The notes beneath the pieces were generated by a model. That model saw only the letters and a program-made list of their open reading frames with translations. It was not told the DNA's origin and did no database searches. DNA of 64,000 nucleotides, from contig OZ231126.1 of assembly GCA_965153355.1 (NCBI GenBank), forward strand, positions 77,252,001 to 77,316,000. The letters are read 5' to 3'. Below are positions 24,362-36,020 of the stretch, piece after piece. This stretch comes from Flaccisagitta enflata. Its lineage: Eukaryota; Chaetognatha; Sagittoidea; Aphragmophora. Numbering within the stretch: position 1 is the first letter of the stretch; every line of letters begins with the position of its first letter. Position numbers and translations under genes: made by a program.

Positions 24362-24602
24362 GCACGCATCTCCAATATATCCATTCATCTTCAATATGTC
24401 CATTCATCTCCAATATGTCCATTCATCTCCAATATGTCCATTCATCTCCAATATGTCCATTCATCTCCAATATGTCTATTCATCTCCAATGTGTCCATTC
24501 ATCTTCAATATGTCCATTCATCTTCAATATGTCCATTCATCTCCAATATGTCCATTCATCTCCAATATGTCCATTCATCTCCAATATGTCCATTCATCTC
24601 CT
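24362..24602. repeat. 19-bp minisatellite ATTCATCTCCAATATGTCC
   Basis: About 12-13 units. Because 19 is not a multiple of 3, all three frames are read in turn and stay open as a 19-residue repeat (SIHLQYVHSSPICPFISNM-like). The right-arm counterpart is 48545-48782. Confidence 0.95.
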
Positions 24603-25049
24603 AAAAGCCCATCATTTCTCCTCATTCCCTAGGTAACCTCTAATATCACACCCTCTTTCTTACTCCCGCCTCCCCCTAAACGAGAGCCCATCATTCTCCC
24701 GCAGTTTACCTCCTCTATATTCCCCATTTTACTCCCTCCCCTGCATTACAACCCTTCATTCTCCCTCATTTTACCCCCCTCATTACATCCCTTCTTCGTT
24801 CCGCTCATTTTAGTTTCCTTTCGGTCGTCCGGCTGCGTGCTTCGGAATCTCACACACGCACACACGCGCGCGCGTCACAACATAAAAGTCATCGGTCACT
24901 GGAGAACCACAAAAATAAACCCGAAACAGGCCGACGACCACGAACACTCCAGACCTTATTTATTTATTTCTTCTTTTTCACATTCTTTCTTTCTTTTCAC
25001 ATTTTTCGTTCATCGTCGTTATTTCTACAATTTTCATTATAATGGGTGT

Positions 25050-25065
25050 TTTCGTCACCATCATT

Positions 25066-25113
<48 letters not shown>

Positions 25114-25121
25114 GGCGTCAG

Positions 25122-25213
<92 letters not shown>

Positions 25214-25214
25214 C
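25050..25214. repeat. (ATC)n microsatellite
   Basis: About 160 bp with one GGCGTCAGC interruption. The right-arm counterpart is 47929-48090. Confidence 0.95.
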
Positions 25215-25393
25215 CATCATAACATCAAAAAATGACGATGACGGCAAAGTGATTTTTCCTAAACTTGCTTCTTCTTTGTGTGCGGTCTTTTCTTAACAAA
25301 AAAGTATTTCCTTTTTTCTTCTTCTCTTTTCTCTCTTCTCTTCCCCATAAAGAAAAGCCATTATCAAAAATATTGGAGTGATGAAAGGGAAAG

Positions 25394-25435
<42 letters not shown>

Positions 25436-25540
25436 AGACAGACAGAGAGTAAGGTAACTGTCACTGTTTCTGACAGTACTTTGCAAACAGTTACAGTCAA
25501 TCTTACCTAATGCTCCAATAAATGATCTTTTCCATCGTAG

Positions 25541-25790
25541 TAGCATTACTACCTAGCTTATAAATATACGGACACCTAAAAATGAGTATCAACTTTGGAA
25601 AGATGTTGCGGCTAAGCAAATTAAGCTACTGACCCAAGATTGGTCGCATTTGAAAGTTTTTAAACAACTCTTTGAAATGGGCCTAATCTGGTGTTAGTAA
25701 CTCAATTAGTTTAAGCTTGTTGCTTAAGCTTAAGTTGATGCTAATTTTCAAGTGTCCGTATATTTATGAGCTAGATGGTAGTATTAGCAT
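25541..25790. mobile_element. Palindromic MITE, about 250 bp
   Basis: Reads almost the same on both strands from end to end: ACTACCTAGCTTATAAATAT on the left, ACTACCATCTAGCTCATAAA as reverse complement on the right, then ACGGACAC and matching interiors (AAGCAAATTAAGCTACTGAC with AAGCTTAAACTAATTGAGTT). No coding capacity. Its target duplication is not clear. Confidence 0.8.
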
Positions 25791-26024
25791 TTGCAGGATA
25801 AAAATATACGTTGAACCTCTGCTGCGTGAAAAATGGTTTTATAAAAAAAAAGATAGAGAATAATAGTATTTTCTTCCTTTCTTTTTTCTTTTTTTCTTTT
25901 GAAGCTTGGAATTGGCGCGATTAGAGCCAAGTAAGAGGCAAGATTCTTTTCTGCGTGGATTATTCTCACGTAGGATTATTAGACTGGTTCCCCCTCCAGG
26001 AAATTGCCAACTTCAAGGGAAGTG

Positions 26025-26029
26025 TGTAT

Positions 26030-26093
<64 letters not shown>

Positions 26094-26400
26094 GAGACAT
26101 AGAATCAAAGACAGGGAGACAGAGAGACAGATACAGAGAGACAGAGACAGAGAGACAGAGGCAGAGAGACAGAAAGACAGAGAAAGACAGACAGAAAGAC
26201 AGAGACCGAGAGACAGAGACAGAGACAGAGAGACGGAGACAGAGAAACAGAGAGACAGAGTCAGAGAGACAGATACAAAGAGACAGAGACAGAGAGACGG
26301 AGACAGAGAAACAGAGAGACTGAGACAGAGAGACAGAGAGACTGAGACAGAGATAGACAGAGACAGACAGAGACAGACGGACGGACAGAGACAGAGACGG
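26025..26400. repeat. (AG)n passing into (GACAGA)n compound repeat
   Basis: Pure AG (26036-26088), then about 300 bp of GACAGAGA-type units with GGAG, AAAG and CGGA variants. The right-arm counterpart is 46740-47117. Confidence 0.95.
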
Positions 26401-27280
26401 CGGCGGCGAATTCTCTTATATTGGTGTGGCGTGAAAAGAGAGAGAAGGCCATTTCTCGCGGAAGCCACGGAGTGCCGCCTTCTCGAAAAACGTACCACCC
26501 TCATCAACAATAGTTCCACCTTACACCACATTCAATTGTAACTCGGTAATGTGCCACATTATTTCTATATTACATGCACAGTTGAATGAACAAAGCAAAT
26601 GCGACTCTATATGACTCTATATCAAAACCTCCAAAATGATTTGGAATCCACACAGAAACTTAAGTCGTTCCAGCGAATACAATTTCAGTTTCAACATAAT
26701 TGTTCAACACTCATAAGAAATGAAAACAACCGAGTTTTGCATCGTACACAAGACAAATTCATCAACCCGAAAAGAATTTCTTTCATCCATCACTGACCTC
26801 TCACCAGAACTATTGTCGAGGGGCCCCCCCCCGCTCCTTTTTTTCTCAGCTGCAGATTTTTAGAGTTTCTCCATCGAGACCGTCTTCATCCTCTTCTTCG
26901 TCGGCTTTTTTCATAATGGTCCGGTTTTATTAGTGACAAAATTGGATGGCTAGCATGGTGTACGAGAGCCACACTTTCTTTTCCTTCTTCTTCTTCTCTT
27001 TTCTCTCTCTCTCTTTTCTGTGATATTGAATTCCCAAAGCACGCTTACATGTAGAGAATCCCAACTGCAGCATCACAAATGTGCGTTTTCAGAATTTTCA
27101 ATTCAAATTTTTTGGGCGAACAGACGAACCGCGCACCAGCCTCAAATCAGCGTAGAACTTAAGAATATTACAGGCTCGCCCAAAAAATGACATTCTCATG
27201 TGAGAAAAAGTGTATAATAAATGCGCACTTTTTGCAATTGCAACTTGAGTGTGTCGGACCAACCAAAGGACAAACCCTCT

Positions 27281-27302
27281 TTCAACTTACAAGCGCGTTG
27301 AA
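27281..27302 (-). repeat. Hairpin repeat terminus, TTCAAC stem subfamily
   Basis: TTCAAC (27281-27286), 10-nt loop, GTTGAA (27297-27302). In minus orientation it is followed by AGAGGGTTTGTCC and GGTTGGTCCG, the same order as in the other hairpin repeats. The body may run back to about 27050. Confidence 0.65.
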
Positions 27303-27368
27303 AATCAGTAAAAAGGAACTTGTCAAGTCTGAATAGCTCTAATACATTCACTGATGAATGATGATGTA

Positions 27369-27497
27369 ACGCCTAACTATGAAAAAACCAGTGCGTAAAG
27401 AGCGACCAGAGCGGCTTCTAGATCAAAGTTAAGACTTTGACCTAGAATCCGCTCTGTTTGTTCTATGGACTTGATTTTTTTCATGGGTAGGCGCTTT
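27369..27497. mobile_element. Small foldback element, about 130 bp
   Basis: The ends AACGCCTAACTATGAAAAAA and, in reverse complement, AGCGCCTACCCATGAAAAAA pair. The centre (27408-27457) pairs again as CAGAGCGGCTTCTAG with CTAGAATCCGCTCTG. No coding capacity. Confidence 0.7.
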
Positions 27498-28224
27498 GTT
27501 GGGAATATGGTTTATTTTAAATCTCATGATTCTATCATTAATAATTCATTACGTATGAATATTTTTTTATCAAATCATGGCTAAAATAAAATCCGAGAGA
27601 ATGGTACGACTTTTTCTTAAAACACGACCGCATGTTGTTTCAGCCAAAATGTTCGTCTCGTGTCGTGTCTTGCCTCTGCGCAGTGATGAAAGATTGCCGC
27701 GCAGTTTTTACGTTCATACTTTTTTAAGATATTTATATCTTTCGAACGGTAAGAGATATCTGCATAAGATTTTTAACATGTAATATTTATACATAAGACC
27801 GCTCACTGAAAATTGTTCAAGGTAGTCATGACAGGCAAACACATGAACAACTTTGATGAATTTTGTGTTTTTGACAACGTGAAAAAAAGTTTAATGCGAT
27901 TACGGCCACAGTTAAATATTACATGATCGCCGTAAAACTTACTCAGGATTTGTCCAAGGGTTGGATGGTTGTTCAAGCAAAATTTCGGAAATTTTTTTAG
28001 AATATTGTTATAGCTATGCTTATTTGAAATTTTTGGGTAGGTAAAGCTGTTTTGGGTGGTTTCAAGTTCATTCATGGTTCAGATGGTTCAACGAAAAAAG
28101 AAACACTGAATGACCAAGAAATGTAAAAAAAAGAAAAAAAAATCAAAAACCAAAAAAAACGCCACCACATTAACATCGTGGCCAGGTAACTCACTCGGAG
28201 ATGTCACACAATCAGCCCTCGTAT

Positions 28225-28345
28225 CCGGGCCGTGGCCTTTGACGGACGCGATTTGGCCTCTACGCTGCCCTAGCTGGCCTCTACGCTGCCCTCGGCGGCC
28301 TTTTAATGGCCTCGGGCAACCCCTGTGCTGGCCTCAACGGCGCTT
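28225..28345. repeat. GGCCTCTACGCTGCCCT degenerate tandem
   Basis: Two clear and a few decayed 20-21-bp units. The open frame across them is composition-driven. Confidence 0.5.
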
Positions 28346-28424
28346 CGAGCTTCCTTGGCGTGGTTTCAGAGGTCAACGAGGATAAATAATATCGAGTCGT
28401 GGACTCGTGGTCGTTGTTGTGGTC

Positions 28425-28520
28425 GTTGCTGTGATTGTGGTTGTGATTGTGGTTGTGGTTGTGGTTGTGGTTGTGGTTGTGGTTGTGGTTGTGGTTGTGG
28501 TTGTGGTTGTGGTTGTGGTC
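28425..28520. repeat. (GGTTGT)n hexanucleotide
   Basis: About 14 units. The Cys-Gly frame is an artefact. Confidence 0.9.
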
Positions 28521-28647
28521 AGGTGAGTGAAAAGGGCAGCAAAAGGAAAAGTCAGTGATGAAATGAAAGACTGTGTGGAAACTTTAGTCCCAGGTTAAAA
28601 AAGGCAGTAATATAGAAAAAGACCGTTTCGATATGCTATCAGCCAAA

Positions 28648-28702
28648 AAAAAAAAACAAAACAAAACAAAAAAAAACAAAAAACAAAAAACAAACAAACG
28701 TA
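28648..28702. repeat. (AAAAC)n-like A-rich tract
   Basis: Irregular AAAAC/AAAAAC units. Confidence 0.8.
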
Positions 28703-28958
28703 AACGAAGTGTGAAGGTGTTGAACGCAGATAAAGAAACACCGTTGACAGTTTTTTGAGGTCAGGTTTGAAAAAAGAAACATAAAGCGGCGTTTATCAAC
28801 TACGAAGTGGCGTTGAAGAGGCAGAGAAGAGAAGAAGAAAAAAAAGAGAGGGTGAAGGAAAGAGGAGAAATGAAGAGGAAATGACAGAAGAGGGAAGGGA
28901 CAGGGGAAATGCAGAAGAAGAAATGGGGAACAAACAAAGAGGCATTGAGGGTGTGGTA

Positions 28959-29495
28959 CAGTAGATGTCGTCTAGACTTAGAAATACGGGGGAAGTCATT
29001 ACAGGAAGACAAATAAATTTAAGAGACTGATATTTAGAACGTAAACTTATAAAAGGATGCTTTATTGCTTATGGGTGTTGGTTGCCATGGAAAACATGTT
29101 TTCATGAATAAAGTATCAATTTTTTGAGAAATTTTTTGAGGGAACATTGTTTAAAATAAAATTTGCAATAACTTTCCCACAATATGTTCTGTAAGAATAA
29201 CGCTCGTGTGGTGGTTGCTAGGGAGCATCACAGAGCTGTCACACATAGTTACGCTCCCTAGCAACGGCTAAACGAGCAATATTCTTACAGAACATATTGT
29301 GGGAAAGTTGTAGCAAATTTTATTTTAAACAATGTTCCCTCAAAAAATTTCTCAAAATATTAATACTTTGGCATAAATACATGAAAATGTGTTTCCATAA
29401 CAACCAACACCTATAGGCAATAAAGCAATCCAAATATCAGTCTCTCAAGTACATTTGTCTGCCCCCATATTTCCAAGTCTAGACGACATCTACTG
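28959..29495. mobile_element. Palindromic TA-flanked MITE
   Basis: Both ends are CAGTAGATGTCGTCTAGACT reading inward, flanked by TA (28957-28958 and 29496-29497). The two halves pair through most of the 537 bp, including ACATATTGTGGGAAAGTTG and AACAATGTTCCCTCAAAAAA blocks, with the centre near 29235. No transposase. This fits a Tc1/mariner-type foldback MITE. Confidence 0.9.
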
Positions 29496-29499
29496 TATA

Positions 29500-30100
29500 C
29501 GAAAAGAGGGGAGGAGGAGGGTGGAGATAAGAAGATAAATGAAGAAGAAGAGATGGTCCGTTATGTCATCGGGTCAACAGGGGGATCTTTAGCCGATCCC
29601 CCGAGGTCATCACCCGCAGTTGATCCGACTAAAAAGAGGATCAACATGAAATCATACGCAAACAGTAGACCAGATCAATGGTCTGAGTCCATCTTACGAA
29701 ACAATGGTCGACCAAAGGATGATCATCATCATAAGCAAACAGTGACCACCAACAGGAACTCCGATCAACTAACGAATAACTTTCACAAACTGCGACCATA
29801 TCAATTAGGATAATGACAAAGACTAAAAGAACCGCAATCATCGTTTCCAAGCAACCTATGTTGAAGGCAGCAATCATCAACTACAGACAAAATGGCAGGA
29901 GGATAACCAGTGTGTCTACATTCATATTCGATTTAGAATCTAGACACACGATTCATCAATACAGAGTGGCGTTCCATTTTTGAAATGGAAGAGACAATGA
30001 TTTCTGGGACATTTTTACAAAACCAAGTTATCTAGACTTAATCACTTGAAACAAAGAATCCCCACATCGAACAATCACGAATTTTGCGAAGAAAAAAAAA
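29500..30100. other. Unassigned sequence upstream of candidate small gene
   Basis: An 86-codon open frame (29553-29813 plus) with mixed composition could be an exon, but splice sites are not clear. Left unassigned. Confidence 0.35.
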
Positions 30101-30102
30101 AG

Positions 30103-30801
30103 ATGGATGAAAGGAATCGAGCTCAAGATTCGACGCCTGAAACGTACTCAGATAAAGAATCTGCGCATATTTCCTTCGACAGTCGAACCTCAACACCGGC
30201 GTCAAACGACTCGGAATCCAAGAAACCAATCGACGCCGACTCGAAGGCGGCGTTTTACGAACACAGCACCAATTTCAAAAACGAAAACGAATTCAGAGGT
30301 GATTTTCAAAGAAAGTGGTAGATTCTTTCAACAGCGTGGAATTGACAGAGAGAAACGACAGAAGAGCGTCCCTGACGATCAAACCGTAACTGGTCGGGAA
30401 AACCGATCCACTTTGATGGAATGAGCTAGTCTCTCGTGAGCGGACGTGATGACGATCAAAGAAAAACGAGTCACGACAACACTCGTTGATGTTTCTTTTT
30501 TGAACCAATCCAAGGAATGAGCGAATCCCTCGTGAGCGGGCGTGATGACGCCGCGTCGGGCGACGCTTTGGCCGACGCCATCGCCGGCGCTCTCAGAAGA
30601 ATCAACTTCACCAGACCGCCGGAATTTCCCGGCAAGACGCCCACGAGGTTGGATCTGTTGGCGCCACTGGCGCCGCCCGCGACGACGACAGCGACGAAGA
30701 CGGGGACGCCGGAGGCGAGGGTGGAAGCTTGGACACCGATGCCAACGCCGCGTCATGAGTTGCAATCGCCGAAAATGGAGGAATCGGGAGGCGGGAATTA
30801 G
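30103..30801 (+). CDS. Candidate two-exon small protein
   Basis: Exon 1 is 30103-30298, starting MDERNRAQDSTPETYSD and ending NEFRG with donor AGAG|GTGATT. Exon 2 is 30515-30801, acceptor CCAAG|GAATG, reading MSESLVSGRDDAASGDALAD and ending in a stop. The junction is phase 1 and keeps the frame, giving 160 residues: hydrophilic, Ser/Asp-rich at the N terminus, Pro/Thr-rich at the C terminus, no membrane segment. I recognise no family. A decayed copy of the exon 2 start (GAATGAGCTAGTCTCTCGTG) lies 95 bp upstream at about 30419. Alternatively only the second frame is expressed, or neither is; a coincident minus-strand frame is Arg-rich and unlikely. Confidence 0.4.
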
Positions 30802-30823
30802 AACGCCAATACAGAGTCTAATT

Positions 30824-30906
30824 GACGCCAAGACAAAAACCAAAATGACGAAAAGACAAAAACCAAGGTGACGCAAAGACAAAAACCAAAGTGACGCAAA
30901 GACAGT
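30824..30906. repeat. 22-bp tandem repeat, GACAAAAACCAAAGTGACGC
   Basis: About 3.5 units just downstream of the candidate gene's stop. Confidence 0.8.
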
Positions 30907-31239
30907 AAAAATGAAGCGACGACAAACTTTCATTATAAAACAATTTCAAAAGCCAAATTTTCCGTAGCAAAATGCGTTGGAAAAAATGTAGTTGACAATG
31001 GAAGACCCCTAGTTTTTATTTGTTGGTTTTTTAAATAATCAATGATTCTTTGGAAGTTTGAGACTTTTGCAGCAATAGCCATAAGTAAACCATCTCGGAA
31101 AGAGGGGGGGGGGAAGGAAACATTAGCGATGGCGACATTCATTGAAAAGAACTGAAGTTGAACTGCGTCTACTGAAGGGAGATATTTGTGAATTAAAATT
31201 CGTGATACGAACACAGAAGGAACATCGATTTTTTTAATG

Positions 31240-31240
<1 letters not shown>

Positions 31241-31294
<54 letters not shown>
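31241..31294. repeat. (AG)n microsatellite
   Basis: It faces the CT tract at 31391 across about 97 bp. Confidence 0.95.
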
Positions 31295-31387
31295 AAAATT
31301 GAAGGCAGGGGAGGGAAGCATCATCCGTTTTTTTTTGCGAGACGAGGAAGAAGACCGAACCATCTGTAAAATGGTTTATGCTTGACA

Positions 31388-31390
<3 letters not shown>

Positions 31391-31469
<79 letters not shown>
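31391..31469. repeat. (CT)n microsatellite
   Basis: Partner of the AG tract at 31241-31294; together they could fold into a large hairpin. Confidence 0.95.
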
Positions 31470-31474
<5 letters not shown>

Positions 31475-31779
31475 TTTCCTCATTTTCTATTCCGGAAAAT
31501 GAAACCCGAATCGTTGTCAGATGATAATTGCTTTGAGGAGAGAAAACAGTTTTTAGTGGTTTTTGTTTGTTTACAAAATACGCACCAAAATACGCACGCG
31601 TGAGTCGGCGCTTTTGATAGCTTTCACTTCTTCTTCCTTCTCTATTTTTTCTCTCCTCGTTTCATGAAAATGTTTGAGAGTGATTTCGATTGTGTCCACA
31701 AACCCACATGAGTTCCAATAAAAAGGACACTTCTACACAGACACTGACAAAGCGAGACACAAACAGACACAGCGAAAAA

Positions 31780-32024
<245 letters not shown>

Positions 32025-32454
32025 GAATGTACTACCATTGACCCGCTTTGTTGGGTATGCTTGGCATAAGGTAGGTTTGTGTGTGCTTGGTTGCCCGTTT
32101 CAAGTGTGAACGGCATCCTAGGTATTCTGTTATGGCATATTGAAATTTAGATATTGTTAAATGTCCGATACAACAAAGCTGGCATGTGTGCCAATAAATG
32201 TAATGCGACGAACGTGCGAATGAATCGCACGCATCTGTGCCGCGAGTGCATGCGTGTCTTTATGTGTCAATGTATTGGTTTGTGTATGTCTCTGTGTGTG
32301 CAATTTTGCGTTAGTGTATTCCCATTGTGTGTATGTCCGTCTGTGCGTACGTACGTACGTTCGTGTAAACGGCGGAACTTCTAACGAAAAACGATTAAGA
32401 AAATCGAGGCAATGAGATGGAAAATGGTTTTGATGAATGGAGAGACAAATGGAG

Positions 32455-32575
32455 GCAAACACGGCGGCAGGAGGCGAAGGAGGCGGCAGTGGAGGCAGAG
32501 GCGGAGGAGGCGGCAGTGGGAGTGGTAGAGGTGGCAGCGACGGAAGAGGCGAGGAAGGCGGCAGAGGAAAAGGAA
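32455..32575. repeat. GGC/GGA-rich degenerate triplet tract
   Basis: GGAGGCGGCAGT-type units. It gives a poly-Gly frame on plus and poly-Pro on minus. No gene is called. Confidence 0.7.
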
Positions 32576-33149
32576 TGAGTTGGGGAAACACTGGGAACTG
32601 GGAACTGGGAAGTGAGAAAGGGGGCAGAGGTGGAAGACCGATAAAGGCAGGTGGTGAGCTTTAAAAAAAAAAAGAAAAAAAAAACTGGTGAAAATAATAG
32701 TTCGCTGAGTGGAAGAAATGAAGAAAGGGAAGTTGTGGAAGAGGTTATGTATGAGAAAGAGGATATATACTGAGGCGAGGGGAAATGGAGGCTTTAAAAT
32801 CGATGTTAAGCAAACGCGCTCGCATACGCACCGAGACATACGGAACCGGACGCACGCAAAATACTGTCCGAACATCAATGCGAACACATGTTTAACCAGC
32901 GAGAGAACACAGATGTGCATATATACGGCAATGGTGATCGTCATGAATACATCATGAATACATCATGAACCATTTGAATCAGAGCCCCCTTCCCAAATGT
33001 AGACCAAAATGAAACATTTTATTTCTGCTAGAGGCCTAGAGCGCTACTGTCAGGCAGATTCCTCTAACGGAAAAGGACATTGTAATTGTCTGCACTAATT
33101 ACCAATCAAGTTTCTCTCATATGGTCCTTAAAACAATTCTTCGCTCGTT

Positions 33150-33151
<2 letters not shown>

Positions 33152-33209
<58 letters not shown>
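33152..33209. repeat. (CT)n microsatellite
   Basis: Pure CT for about 58 bp. Confidence 0.95.
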
Positions 33210-33212
<3 letters not shown>

Positions 33213-33319
33213 CTCTTATTCCGTCTTCTTTCTCTCTTCCTCTCCATAGGATATTCCTTTTCCAGATTGAGGTTCAGTCCTGGCCAGGAATAAAATTTGT
33301 CCATAAATCAGAGGCTTAC

Positions 33320-33490
33320 CAATTTCCATCTCGTCATCCGGCGTCATCCGGCCGGTCTCAACGCCGACGCCGCGCTGAGGACCAAGAGGATGCTGCAGCT
33401 GCCGGCGGCTGCGGCTGCAGCAGTGGCAGCCGCAGCGGCGGCAATTTGGCCGCGACGACGCCGGCAGCTGCCTCACGCGCCTTTGGGGGG
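33320..33490 (-). CDS. Possible GC-rich 5' exon
   Basis: On the minus strand a TATATAAATATATA string (about 33518-33535) precedes a GC-rich stretch. An ATG at 33347 opens MTPDDEMEIG, ending at a good donor G|GTAAGC (33320/33319). This looks like promoter, 5' UTR and a short first coding exon, but I found no convincing next exon downstream, so it may be coincidence. Confidence 0.25.
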
Positions 33491-33557
33491 TTTTCCTTTT
33501 TCCCCCTCTCAGATATATATTTATATACGTATATTTATTATCTTTTATAGACGTGGA

Positions 33558-33765
<208 letters not shown>

Positions 33766-33853
33766 GAGTGTGTAGATATGAATATATCTTGGGACGGACA
33801 TTTTTCTTGGTTTCGTCCTTTCTCTTTAATCCGAGGCCACGGCCGAGCATGAA

Positions 33854-33955
<102 letters not shown>

Positions 33956-34131
33956 AACATACAGCGACACAGAGCTACAGACAGAGAGCTACGCCTACGG
34001 GTAGTTTCAATTTACTTTCAAAGGGAAAAATGACATAATCAAGGAATGAAAGAAAGAAAGATACAAAGATGATATGCGTGTAAGAATGAAAGAATGAAAA
34101 CAAATTAAGATGAAGATGAGTTGAGAGAGGG

Positions 34132-34312
34132 AGAGACAGACAGATAGATAGACAGACAGACAGACATACAGAAAGACAGACAGACAGACAGACAGACAGA
34201 GAGACAGATGAACAGACAGACAGAAGACAGAGAAAACCTGACAGACAGACAGAGGCAGAAAGTGAGGGAGACAGGCAGGGAGACAGAGAGAGAGACAGAG
34301 ACAGTGAGAGAT
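34132..34312. repeat. (ACAG)n compound repeat
   Basis: Irregular CAGA/GAGA units. Confidence 0.9.
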
Positions 34313-34369
34313 GGAAAGTCGGTTTAATACTCTTCAGGCATAAAAGTCGTGAATTATCACACATGCCGC

Positions 34370-36016
34370 TTCTTTTCCTCCTTCTCTTTCGCCTCTTCCT
34401 CTTCCTCCCCCTCTCCCTCCCCCTCTACCTCCACTCCAGCTCCCTCTCCCTCTGATTATATGAAAGATATGAAAGATGGGAAATATGATGGGTGCAAAAG
34501 ATAAGCGGGGAAAAAAGGTTTGGAAGATAAAAGAAAGGAACAAGGGGCTAAAAAGGAAAGGATCCATGTTCATGTGATGAAGCAAAGACCAATAGACAAG
34601 ACATAACATGAAATAACAAGACGAATCGGGGAAAGCGACATTGTGATGGGGGGGGGGGGGTGTGGCATCACGTCGGGATGTTATTAAGTATCTACCAAAA
34701 AATGAAATTTAGGTAACAAAAGGGCGGCAAGAAGAAAGGCAACTGGCAGGAGAAGAGAAACAGAAAAGACAGAAGGAAGGAAGGAAAAGAAAGACTAATT
34801 GGTAAATGAATGTAAAATGTCGAGCGGTCGCAAAAACAGGTAGATTCGCTTTGAACTTCCCGCTAATTCAATCATTTCTATTTTTCACTTTTTGCAATAC
34901 CAAACTTTTTTTTACTTTTTTGAATGGCGGATTTTGATCCTGTCCTACTCGTCGTAACCTCCCGGGAAAAACAGAAAAACGACAAATAAAAAAAAAAGAG
35001 ACATTTTTCCTCGGAATGATTGATGCAAGCGCACGACTTCCATTCGCGGCTACAGTTACCAAATGAAAAAAAAAAGACAAACATCCAACTCAATATTACA
35101 ACCTCCAACAATATTCTATAATACATAATCATTTTCCTTTATTCTAGTGAGTCTCTCACTTTCATAAGGTTTCAATGGAACATCAAATACCCGTGAACAA
35201 AAAACCCGGGGTGACAATAACGGACGGGTAGGCGGGAGTATGCACCCCCCCCCATACCCGTACATACACAACCCCTTCCTCATTCACACAATGATAACCG
35301 CACCATCTTGAATGAGTGCTTTTTAACTTCCTAACTTGAGCGTTGCGGACTCAGGGACCAACGGATAGACAAAACCTCTTATACGGTCGCGAGTTCGCGA
35401 TTGAAAACATATTTTCATTGAATTGAAGCGTAGTTTGTTATGCTTTGAGAAAATCCCATCGCATCACTTGAGCATCTGGAAACGCACTTTGTAAAAATGA
35501 CAAATGAATAAGTACAAGTGGGACTCTTACAAAATGATGTCATGGAACTTACCTGTTAGAAACGTCGTGAAGCATCGATGCAGACAGCAGGAAAAGGAGG
35601 GAAATTAGGGATGGGAAATGAAATAAAAAAAGAAAGAAAATTATAACGACACTATTAACAAGTAATGGTGATTGATAATATCGACAAGCTTACTCAAATT
35701 GTAAATTTCATTTTCATCGTCATCGACATCATCGACATCATCGACATCAGCAACATCAGAAAGAATCTCTCAAAAATGGCTATTTTCTCTACCATTTAGG
35801 TTTAGGAGAGAAAATTTGCAAGGGACAAGTGATCAAACGTAAATGAATCTTTACCATTGAACTAGTTTTTTTGAATTATTCTGCACAGACAGCTGTCGTT
35901 GACGTTGGGTCCGTTGTGATGAGTTTCAACTTTCCTTTCCATCACAAAATTTCACCTCCATGACAAAAATATTCTTCCGTTTCTTTTTTCGTTTGAGGAG
36001 GAAATGAAATGAAACC
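34370..36016. other. Mostly unassigned sequence
   Basis: No convincing gene. Holds a G12 run near 34650, a decayed hairpin repeat at about 35205-35405 and a short (ATCGAC)n near 35722-35750. A minus-strand frame at 34878-35132 is Phe/Ser-rich and not supported by splice sites. Confidence 0.45.
35205..35405 (-). repeat. Hairpin repeat, TCGCGA stem subfamily
   Basis: Terminal TCGCGA-GT-TCGCGA (35387-35400). In minus orientation it is followed by CGTATAAGAGGTTTTGTC and CCGTTGGTCC. The body shares the GGGTAGGCGGG and TAACCGCACCATCTTGAA parts with sequence at 4.80-4.98 kb. Confidence 0.65.
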
Positions 36017-36020
36017 CTGA

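Noticed and set aside
30933-31190. Minus-strand frame of about 85 codons reading SRILIHKYLPSVDAVQLQFF
   Set aside because: It has protein-like composition and ends in a normal stop, but no acceptor AG at its start and no neighbouring exon could be found.
32157-32591. Pro-rich minus and Gly-rich plus frames
   Set aside because: Mirror readings of a GGC/GGA degenerate triplet tract.
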